Assembly: GCF_028389875.1 (NCBI RefSeq)
Contig: NW_026907680.1
Location: 1,302,001-1,366,000, forward strand
Source: Rhea pennata
Taxonomy: Eukaryota > Chordata > Aves > Rheiformes > Rheidae
Length of the DNA stretch: 64,000 nt
Direction of reading: 5' to 3'
The position numbers and the translations under genes were made by a program. The notes under the pieces are model-generated. The model had not been told where the DNA came from. It made no database searches and saw nothing but the letters and a program-made list of their open reading frames with translations. Shown one piece after another: positions 54,620 to 64,000 of this stretch; the stretch's first letter is position 1, and each line of letters begins with the position of its first letter.

Positions 54620-54900
54620 GGCGGGGTGTGCGGCGCGCTCGCCCGCCTGCAGCGCGGCAGCTCTGGGGAGGCCTGAGGAGCGGAGCGGAGCAGCCGGGGC
54701 TCGGGGCCAGGAAGGCTCCTCCTCACAGCGGCTGCTCCCGCGAGGCGCCAGGGAGGGGGCGGGGCTCGGCGGCCGCGCTGCCTGCTGGGATTGCAGTTCC
54801 CGGCGCGGGGCGGCAGCGGCATCGCTGGGCCTGGGGGAGGGAAGGGGGCGCGGGGAGGGGCCCAGGCGTCCGAGCCGGTGCTCGGGTAACGGGGGTGGGG
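54620..54900. promoter_or_regulatory. CpG island, right arm, between exon D' and the CARD exons
   Basis: Dense CpG (GCGGCGCGCTCGCCCGCC, GGCTCGGCGGCCGCGCTGCC). It begins just after the D' stop and lies 5' of the + strand CARD exons, the best promoter candidate for them. A first coding exon could not be identified. Confidence 0.45.
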
Positions 54901-55370
54901 GGAGGGTGCTCGGACGCCTGGGCCCCTGACGTGGGAAGGGATGGGGACTTCCTGGGCACGTGGAAGGAGGGGCCCAGACGCCTGGGCCCCTGGGGTAGGG
55001 GGATGTAATGGGGTGTCCGGATGTCTGGGCCCTGGAGTCAGGGCGGGGCAGAGGGATGCCCGTACGCCTGGGCCGCTCGCGTAGTGGGCAGAAGAGAGGT
55101 GCCCGGACACCTGGGCCCCTCGGGTAGAGGCGGGCAGGAGAGTGCCCAGATGCCTGGGCCCCTGGGGTGCAGGGGGGCAGAGGGGTGCCTGGACCCCTGG
55201 GGTGGGGGGGAGCAGGGGGATGTTGCCCCAGTGGTCCCCATTGCGCTGCATATGTGTGTGCGTGGGGCTGCCGTGTGTGTGTCTTTGCCTGTGAAAGGCC
55301 CAGCTGTGTCGTTGGCATGTGCGTGTCGGCGTGTTTGTGGGGCAGCCATGTTGACGTGTGCATGGTTGCT
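54860..55370. repeat. Minisatellites in right arm
   Basis: About 40-bp units around GCCTGGGCCCCTGGGGT, then GTGTGT/GGCATGTGCGTG units. Mirror of 48300-48830. Confidence 0.8.
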
Positions 55371-55837
55371 GCAGAACAAACCAAGGGTGATGAGCTCAAT
55401 TGAACGTATTTGCCATGACACTGTCTGAAATTAGCTTAAAACTCCAATGCAGTGAGTTCCCAGCAAGACATACGGGTTGAACCAGGTGATGGGATGTCTC
55501 CTCCCTGTCAGAGGTGCTCATCGTACATCATCCATAGCTCCAGCATTTCCCATGGCCAGTTCACACTGCGCAGCTGTGGTGGTCTCTGATAGGGCTGTAA
55601 TTAGCTGTGCTGTCACTTGATGGCACTGGCTCAGTGGAGATGGGAGCAGCCATGAGAAAGGGTCACCAGCAAGGCTGGGAGGTGGCCTGGGAGTCCTAGT
55701 CCCCTAAGGGAAGGAGCCTCCTTTGGAAAGGTGTCTGCTCTGTCCTTACCTTCTGCAGCGCCCCATTGACCATGCAAGATTGGAGCTCCCTCCCATTGCT
55801 TCCCCTCTCATTTCTTTTCTGTTTTGCTGTCCCACAG

Positions 55838-55894
55838 GCTTTAGGGGCAGAGAACAAATCCCCAAAGAATCTGTTCAAATGTTGGCAGTGACAG
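55838..55894 (+). CDS. Exon preceding CARD, right-arm copy
   Basis: 57 bp between GTCCCACAG and GTGAGACT. Reads GFRGREQIPKESVQMLAVT and leaves one base that completes the Gly codon opening the CARD exon. Phase and length support the pairing. Such a short linker before the CARD is also seen in the ASC/NLRP1 group. Confidence 0.65.
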
Positions 55895-56213
55895 GTGAGA
55901 CTTTCGGGGGCAAAATGCCTCAAAACCAGGGGCTGCGGCTCAAACACCCACTCTAAAACACAGCATTGGCCCCGGCACAGCCCCAGTTTGAATTAGACCT
56001 TCACACGAGCCTCTGCTTTCGGCTAGATGCTGCCATCACCCACTAACAACAGAGAGGACTGGGTGCTCCGTGGTGCCGTTCATTTCCTCCTTGGGTCGTG
56101 CTAGCTCAGGCAAACCCCGCTGTGAAGTGGCTGCTGCTCCATGACCTGTGAAGCAGCTGAAGGAGCACCAGTGTGTCCACAGATGACTAACCCTTTGCTT
56201 CTGGCCTCCCCAG

Positions 56214-56467
56214 GGGAACACTTTGTTGATAGGCACCGAGTGGTGCTGATTGAACGTGTTGTTGAAGTGAAAGGTGTCCTGGACCTCCTGCTCGGGGACA
56301 TTCTGGACTTTGAGCAATACCAAAGAATTCTGGCGGAGAAACCATCCCACACCATGATGCGTGAGCTGTTCAGGCTGATGCCGAGCTGGACTTCCTGGTG
56401 CAAGGATCGCCTGTACGAGGCCCTGAAGAAAAAGCCCCCACCCCTCGTTGAAGCCCTTGAGAAGTAA
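56214..56467 (+). CDS. ASC/NLRP1-type CARD, terminal exon, right-arm copy
   Basis: 254 bp after CTCCCCAG, open to TAA 56465-56467. Encodes one caspase-recruitment domain of about 80 residues: EHFVDRHRVVLIERV (helix 1), GVLDLLLGDIL, EQYQRILAE, MRELFRL, SWTSWCKDRLYEAL, LVEALEK. CARDs of this type mediate homotypic contacts in inflammasome assembly, for example with caspase-1. No PYD, NACHT or FIIND-type exon is visible upstream, so the gene is either a short CARD-only protein driven from the CpG island or the duplicated 3' end of a longer gene. Confidence 0.8.
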
Positions 56468-56571
56468 TTTGCAGAGGCACTGACTGCTCTGTGATACAGA
56501 GGAGTTCTTCCATGGAGAAGCAAAGTTCCTCTAGGCAGCTCACAAGTGACTTCACAAATGGCAGCATCACC

Positions 56572-57266
56572 AAATCACTGAATCAACGCATTGCTGAAGT
56601 TGGAAAGCACCCCTGGAGAACATCTGCCTCCACCCTCTTTTCTTTTATACCTGGAGGTATACCTGGAGCATGCTGACTGAGACTGTGTCCAGTTGGGTTT
56701 TGAGCAGCAGCAAGGATGGAGACTCACAGTCCTGCTGAGCAACTTGGTCCAGTCTTCCATCGCTCTTGCAGTAGAAAGTCTTTTCTTATATTTCAATGGA
56801 ATTTCTTGTATTTCTACATGTGCCTGTTGCCTCCCATCCTGCCACTGGCTGTCACAGAAGAATCTGTCTCTGTCTTCTTTATGCCATGTCCCCATCAGGT
56901 ACTTCTGTACATTCAAATTGCCCTGAGCCTTCTCCCCTTACACACTGAACAGGCCCAGCTATCTCTGTCTCTCCTCATACAGGAGATGCTCCAGGCCCTT
57001 AGTCTTCTTTGTGGTTGGACTCACTCCAGTAGGTCCATGTTTCTCTTGTGCTGGTGGACCAAGCTCTCCAGGTGCAGCCTCACCAGTGCTGAGCAGAGGG
57101 GAAGGATCACCTGCCTCCACCTGCTGGCAGTGCTCTTCCTGATGCAGCCCAGGATACCATGGCTGCTCTTTGCCACCAGAGCACATTGCTGGTTCATGGT
57201 CAGCTTGGTGCCCACCACAGCCCCCAGGTCCTTCTCTGAAAAGCTCCTTTCCAGCACAGCCAGGTA
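56572..57266 (-). mobile_element. CR1 LINE 3' part, right arm
   Basis: Reverse complement of the element at 46410-47105; same insertion, duplicated with the arm. Confidence 0.8.
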
Positions 57267-57954
57267 TCAGCACCCCTCCCTGGTTACACACCAAGTTCCT
57301 GCTTCATCAGGACATTGTTGAAGAAGCAATGGGAGACAGCGTGGAGCCCTCCTGGAGACAGCTGCACAACACCTGCTGCTCTCCCCTCCGGCACTGAGCT
57401 TGCCAACACCCCTGCTGCCTCCCCAGGCTGGTTGCTCCCTCCCAGGCACTAACAGCAGCTTTGTGGCCACTGGTGGCCTCTCAGGTCTTGAGGCGCAAGT
57501 GAGCTCACTAGCAGAAGCAGCAGCAAGGTTCTTCCTCCTGGCTTCCAGGTGGGTGGGGCTGGAATCACCTCCCTGTCAGCACTGACACCATTTTCCTGCC
57601 GCGACGCTCCCGGGTGCAAGGCACAAGTGCCCTCACACTCAGCATCAAAGCCTTGTGCCTGCCAGTGGCCATGCGGGGCAGCACTACAGGGTTTTCCACT
57701 GCAGGAGGACTGAAGTAGGGGACACAGAACAGATCCAGGAGCAATGTGCTCAGTGCTAAGAGAACGCTGAAAATGCTACATGTCTGTAGCAGGAAGAGAA
57801 TGGAAGGGAGCAGAGGGACTGCTTTGGCTAAAAGGCAGCACCTGACTTGAGCAAGACCACACGTGTGCTTCCATACAAAATACTTAGGCAGCTCCATCAA
57901 GCTGCAGAAGAAAGGTTAGCCAGTTGGTTACTCACAGTAGAAGGGACATGGACT

Positions 57955-58275
57955 TTACGGTGCCAGACAAGCTCCGTATCCCTGCAGGCTTGTTAGAGGG
58001 AAGTGCAGTGTGCCTGGCAGTTTTTGAAACCCGTTGGAGTTTAGGTTCAGCCTGCAGCAAGGATTTCTCACAGCCAGACCATTTAGTGGGAAACCATTAC
58101 CGTGCTGTGTAAAGCAAATATTTTTCACCAGCTTTGCTTTGTATTTTGTGCCGGTCACATCCTTTCTGCTCAGAATATCACAATGCCTCTGTATTGCCCT
58201 GGAAAGTGGCATTTGCTGCAGATCCTTCAGTAGATGCGTGGAGGCCAACACATGTACTTCCAACTTCACCTGCAC
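57955..58275 (-). CDS. Possible terminal exon of module Y, copy 3
   Basis: Same length and stop as 13316-13636, open for 106 codons, CTCTCCCAG acceptor preceded by a CCCC/T-run. A length change in that tract breaks any upstream frame, so only the exon is conserved. Confidence 0.38.
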   Translation of the reverse strand: MQVKLEVHVLASTHLLKDLQQMPLSRAIQRHCDILSRKDVTGTKYKAKLVKNICFTQHGNGFPLNGLAVRNPCCRLNLNSNGFQKLPGTLHFPLTSLQGYGACLAP

Positions 58276-58501
58276 CTGGGAGAGGGGGAAAAAAAAACCC
58301 CAGTGTTAGTTTTTCAGCACACGTAGCCCAAAGCGTTTGTGGAAATAAATAGTACATGGGACTGGAGAGTGCAAAAATGTAGAGAGATGTAAAGCCCTCA
58401 GAGGAACTCAAAATGAAAGGGGCCCACACAGAGGAAGACATTTGATTTTTTGTGTTTGATTATCACTCAACGGGCTCTTGAAAGAGAGTGAAGGAAATTC
58501 C

Positions 58502-58822
58502 ACTGGATATCCCCATCAAAGGGATGGGGCCGAACTCTTTTCACTAGTGCCACGCAACAGGACAAGAGGCAACGGGCACAAACTGAACCAGCGGAAGCTC
58601 CGCCTCAATATGAGGAGGAATTTCTTTCCTGTAAGAGTGACCGAGCACTGGGAGAGGTTTCCCAGAGACATTGTGGAGTCTCCTCCTCTGGAGAGATTCA
58701 AACCCTGCCCGGATGCAACCCTGTCTAACATGGTCGAGGTGACCCTGCTTGAGCAGGGAGGTTGGACTAGATGATCTCCTGAGGTCCCTTCCAACCTTAC
58801 CCATTCTGTGATTCTGTGATAT
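58502..58822 (+). mobile_element. CR1 LINE 3' end in module Y copy 3
   Basis: Same insertion as 12775-13082, seen in sense: ACTCTTTTCACTAGTGCC to TTGGACTAGATGATCTCC and ATTCTGTGATTCTGTGAT. Confidence 0.9.
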
Positions 58823-60732
58823 GCCCCACACGTTTTCAGAAAACCCACCGACCATATCTACTTACACCATTGGCCAACCTGGACTCCTGCAGGTTGGACT
58901 CCTGTCTCCAAGCGTCCCATCTTCCTTCACAGCTCAGAAAGGCAGTTTTATGGAGGACAAATCTTTTAGCCGCTTTCTGCTGAGCCTTCTCGATGGAGAT
59001 GTATATGCATACACAAACACACACACGGGTACCCCTTGCCCTGTCGAAACTTCCTTTTTTCCAGGGAAGCTCCTCTACAGGACTATGTAAACCAACCAAG
59101 AAGACCCTCAGTGTCTTCCTGCATCGAGCACAATCAGATAAAGTCTCAGATGCCAATAAATGACATTGCTCCCAGTCAGCACGGGATGACATTCAAAAAT
59201 GCTAGTGTTAGGCAATAGGTTTGTGGACACGCCAGCAAATGTTGAAAGCTGTAGAGAAACAAATCACAGTGCTGGGTGAGGAAAAGATCCTGGAGCAAAA
59301 AGGACCTCTCTGATGAGCTCTGTGCTTTGAAATAGGTCCTGTCACAAAGCAGGGACTGCAGAGGAACCAGTTTGCCCTCCTCCCCCGCCCATACCTTTCC
59401 TTTGTCGGAGCCTGGGAAGCACACTGCATACGTGAGTGGAAGGCCCACATCTCCAGTGGATCTGAGGAGCTTTCCTTCTCTGACAATACCTATGCAGACT
59501 CTTCCTGGGCGGTTGTGCAAATGGTGCCCATAGGAGCCACAGTTGTCTCAGTGTGGCCGGGGACACTGCCAGGGAGTTCTTGTTTTCTTCTTGAAATTGT
59601 ATGAGTAAAGAGAAAAGCAAGAACTCAGCCCCTCCAGGAGAGCTTCTGCTGAAGGTGGCAGCCCAGCATGCCAAGAGGCCCACTTGTGTTCTGAGGCCAT
59701 ACTTGAAGACCAGGCTGAGAAAATTGTGGGCTTTCCTAGCCCAGATGTGGTCAACAGCATGCTTGTAACAAAGAAGTATTAAGACACATTTTCAACTTGA
59801 ACTTCGGCACTTACTGACCTAGGTGTTTTCTGTTCTGAAAACTTCACAGCTGTAAAGTTCACCCACCTTTGAATGAAGACACGTGCATCTTAACACACAG
59901 TGGATGTGAAAAGACTTGTTTTTTCTTTCTACAACCCAAATTTCTGAATTTTTTCTGTTTTTTTTTTCTCCTCTATTTCAAACTCCTTCTCACTCAAATA
60001 AAGCATGGGAAATGCCAGCCCGTTGACTTTTTCCAACAGCCTTGAGGAGTGTAATTTGAAAACAAAAAGAAAATTTTGGTCTTAGGCAATTGCTTTGGCA
60101 AAGGAAATACAATCACATATGATGACAAAATAATTTGTAAGCCTAACTTTGAATTACCCCTTCAGTCAGCAACTATCACGTATGTAGTTCTTCTAAGTAG
60201 TGGGACGAGTGAAAAGTAAAAGATTTCTATGAGATGTGGGATTATGACTGTTCTGTACCAGATTCCTAAGCATCTGTTCATAAACCTACAGGCAGCTTGG
60301 CTTCAGTTCCCAAATCGTGTCACATACAAGTGTCACATATTGTGTTTATCAGGCCCTTTATTTCCTGAAAGGGTTTTGAGAGGGAGTGGACCCATGAAAG
60401 TTTAAATTACCACTATGAGTGTCGTGCAGTGCCTCAGAATACCCCTTTTCTCATTGTTCAGGAAAGCTTTATCAGTATCACTGCTTTCTGGAGATTTGTT
60501 TTCCCAAGTCCTCTATAGTGAATTTTTGGCATTTTAGAGGGTCTTCATAGAGCCAATCACCCCTATCTAAATTGGAGCTCTTAATTAGTTTTCCTCCTTG
60601 GTTGACTTCAAAGTTCCTGTTGTTAAACTCCTTTGTGATTGTAACAGTGATGCTGACTAGAGAGTAAACTAACATTTTTGTCACATTCTTGTTGCTTCTA
60701 AGCTTTTTAATTTTTGCATTTCTCTTTCCTAG

Positions 60733-60843
<111 letters not shown>

Positions 60844-62339
60844 TAACTGGGGGGTTCGCTGTGGTGGTTGGTAGCAGGCCACCCCATAGCAGGGCACTGC
60901 ATAGGTAGTATAGAAAACAAGTCTGCTAAGAATTACAGTTCCATTTCTTGTTTGTATTGGTGTGATCTTTGCTTCATGTAATGCATTTTACTAAACTGGA
61001 AGGATTCTTCATAGGATTTCTGGAAATACTGATAAAGGCATGCTGATGCTGCAATAGCATAAAATTCTTAAGCCTCTTGTTTCCTCTGAATTCATTCCTG
61101 GAGAGTTAAAGGCTCAGATTAACATCCTTGTATCTTAAACTGTCAGAAAACTATCACACGTTGCAAGGATGGTTGCCTGTCAGCCCTCTCTGTCTACGTT
61201 AGTAAGTGTCTTTCCAAACTTCCTTAAAATCAGCTACTTCCTGAAAAACCTATTGCTGTTACTTCCTTAAACTGTTACCTGCTATCTTGTCTGAAAGCAA
61301 ACAGGCCACAAAAAGTTTTATGAAAACTTAGATGTGATACATTGTATCCAAATATTGTTTAAGAACTGAGAAGTCATCTTATGACTGTGATAATAATAAA
61401 TCTATAGACCTAGGAAGTATTTATTTATTTATTTATTTTAACTTAAATTAATTCTGTTATCACAGGCGATTAATCGTTTGCATTTAAGATCTAAGATCAT
61501 TTTAAGGTTAAGATACATTAAAGTTTATTTATTTATTTATTTTAACTTAGAATAGTTCTGTTATCACAGATAGGCTATTAATCGTTTGCATTTAAGATCT
61601 AAGATCATTTTAAGGTTAAGATACATTAAAGATTATTTAAGTACTAGGTGTAGCACTAAGTGGGGCTGGGGAGGATAATCTCAGGTGGATTTTGGAGAGC
61701 TATGGGCATTAGAAGAAAAGATCTTTTGGTTGGGGCAGTTGATTTTTGCTGTTTTGGGGTTCCCCCCCTCCTTTTTAAGCATTTTGATGAGCTAGAATTC
61801 TAGCTAAAATTTCATAGTGCAACTCTGAAGGAACTCCTTCCGTTGCTCTATCACATGCATATCCCCCTCAATCAAGAGCAGGATTTGATAGGCTTCATTT
61901 AAACAAAGCCTACTTTTTTTTTTTTTTTTTGGCCTGTTTGTAGTCTGTCCTCAAGATCTGCATCTGTTGTGGTGCCTGTGAAAAACTGATCACTTACTGA
62001 CCTCATCTCCACCTTGCTGCTCTCCTACTGCTCTGTAAAATGGATGTTACTTCTTCCCTTTTTCACACTATAGGTTTCTGTTTTCTTTTGGAATGCAAGC
62101 CCTTCAGATAAGGAACTGTCGTCTTTTGCGACCGCACAGTGCTGCATAGCGTTTATGTTGTGTGGTTTAAGGGAGACAGCTAGTACTTCACTGGGATTGG
62201 AAACAAACATTTGGAGTATTGGATAAGCTGTTAACTTTGTATAAATCTTAGTAAATTATCTTAGTAAGTTACCTTAGTAAAGAGTGAGACAAAAAAGCCA
62301 GTTCCTCCTTGTAACATTGCATTTGTTAACGCCTTGTAA

Positions 62340-62564
<225 letters not shown>

Positions 62565-62932
62565 TAGCTGGGTCAAGCGTTGGTGGTGTCAGATACCCCA
62601 TCAATTAAGAGGTTTGAACTACAGTCACAGCAGGGAGAAGAGCTGCTTTTCAAGTAGCAGAGGTAGTTTTTGCAACTTCCTCTTTTCATACCAATGTAAT
62701 GATGTGGGACTTGGCATGGAAGTTTTTATTTCTTCTCTCAGTTTGGGGTGTGAAGTGTCCTATTTAATCCCTTCATTAATTACCAATAAAAAATACCTTG
62801 TAAACTCCACTCCCCTAACTTTATATATTCCTTAGTTTAATTTTTCCTATTTTGTGCACTGAAAATACATGCAGTGTTCTTGAAGCTAGTGTTAAATATG
62901 TCCTTCTTGCACCTTCAACCTCCAGTAGCTGA

Positions 62933-63082
<150 letters not shown>

Positions 63083-63376
63083 TAAAGTGTGTCTTTCAGG
63101 GTAGATTTTTGTGTGTGGTAGCAATTAAGTCTTTTGAGGAACATGGTCAAAATCCTGTTTGCCTCCCTATCCTGATAATCCCATTGTAGTCAGTGAAATT
63201 ATGCAAGGAATAATGCCAATGGGATTGGACATTGTGCAGATCACAAAAATGCGATTTCATGTCTTAGTCTTAAGCCAGCCTCTTATTTAGACTCATCTGA
63301 GATGTCAGTCAGGTAACTGTTTTGGGAGCAACCTGACAGAAGGTTGCGGATTTGTTAGAGCAATATTCTTACCTTA

Positions 63377-63379
<3 letters not shown>

Positions 63380-63411
<32 letters not shown>

Positions 63412-63423
63412 AAAAGAAAAAAA
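63380..63423. repeat. Poly(A)-rich tract
   Basis: A-run with rare G, matching a shorter T-tract at about 25068-25092 in the parent. The length difference is as expected for a homopolymer. Confidence 0.85.
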
Positions 63424-64000
63424 GTCTGCTTTAACCAAACCTCATAATTTCTCATGCAAGACGAACCTTAAAATTTTACTGTGCTGTAATGGTTAGAAGA
63501 ACGAACGGATTAAGTGGCGTGTCTTGATGTTTATTTAATTCAGTAATATTTCTTGAGAGATCCACAGGGATTACATTATCTTACTTGAGAACAGACTTGT
63601 AGTCATGCTTAGCCAATTAATGCAAAAGGTCAGGAGAAAGCACTTCAGTGAATACAGTGACTTGAAAATTCAACTCTGTATTTGAAAGGAGAGTTCAGGT
63701 GATTTGATTCCCTCTATAGATGTTCAGTTCCTGGGGAGAAGCAGAAAGAAGATTCATATGCAAGTTTTACAACCTTGCTGACAAAGATGCAACAAGATTG
63801 AATTGCTGGAAGCTAAAGCTGAGCAAAATCTGTCTTGAAATAAGATTTAATTTTCTAGTTGTGAAGATGACTAAATATTTGGGACTGACAAGCTGGGAAG
63901 CAGCTCTGGCTATCTTGGTAGAGAGCAAGCTGAGCAGTTTGAAAGTATTAAAGACCGTAACACAGACCATCACACCCTGAATTCATTGTCTTTTAATGAA

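Larger units (their letters stand above)
54743..57408 (+). repeat. Palindrome arm, right (inner part)
   Basis: Mirror of 46283-48962. The two arms differ by scattered substitutions and small indels only. Confidence 0.85.
57400..59735 (-). repeat. Module Y, copy 3 (right outer palindrome arm)
   Basis: Reverse complement of 11860-14188 and of the corresponding part of 41570-46290. Contains the filled CR1 site (58502-58822) and the possible terminal exon 57955-58275. It ends at about 59735, 17 bases before duplicated TMEM209 sequence. Confidence 0.75.

Noticed and set aside
53902..55251. A 449-codon open frame on the - strand over the SR exon and CpG island
   Set aside because: It is the antisense of a minisatellite with almost no stop triplets on either strand plus GC-rich DNA. 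It has no splice or domain support and competes with a supported + strand exon.

Overview
The window is vertebrate nuclear DNA, almost certainly from a bird. It contains several CR1 LINE 3' ends, a class I (gammaretrovirus-like) endogenous retrovirus, GT-AG spliced exons in long AT-rich introns, and a complete TMEM209 gene. Nothing indicates a bacterial, plasmid or phage origin, so most long open frames in the GC-rich parts are composition artefacts.

Layout. (1) About 1-9.5 kb, + strand: the 3' part of an unrecognised multi-exon gene ('gene X'), built from a repeated pair of small exons (A, always 86 bp; B, 121-127 bp). It ends in a 435-bp exon and a serine/arginine-rich terminal exon coded by a minisatellite. 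All twelve proposed exons join in one reading frame. (2) 9.5-14.2 kb: modules P and Y, which recur elsewhere. (3) 14.2-20.3 kb: a broken provirus with gag and pol but no env, and only a stub of its 3' LTR. (4) 20.3-35.6 kb: single-copy DNA with the whole coding sequence of TMEM209 on the - strand (14 coding exons, 560 codons). Its promoter/CpG island is duplicated and flanked by a short repeat of RFX-like half sites. (5) 35.7-39.7 kb: an inverted, internally deleted copy of X plus P. (6) About 41.6-59.75 kb: a large imperfect palindrome. Each arm carries module Y, a CR1 element, the last exons of an ASC/NLRP1-type CARD gene, a 40-bp-class minisatellite and a CpG island. The spacer carries a CR1, an inverted piece of P, a degraded second + copy of X and an LTR-like insertion. 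(7) 59.75 kb to the end: an inverted duplicate of TMEM209 exons 9-11, running out of the window.

How it fits together: TMEM209 is the single-copy anchor. Around it, a recently and repeatedly duplicated segment (X-P-Y, and separately CARD) has been copied in both orientations, with deletions, CR1 insertions and an ERV at the junctions. Copy 1 of X and the + copy of the CARD exons are open. The other X copies and the - CARD copy carry a frameshift, a stop or missing exons. Roles given for TMEM209, CARD and the ERV parts rest on recognised families. Gene X and module Y are described but not assigned a function.
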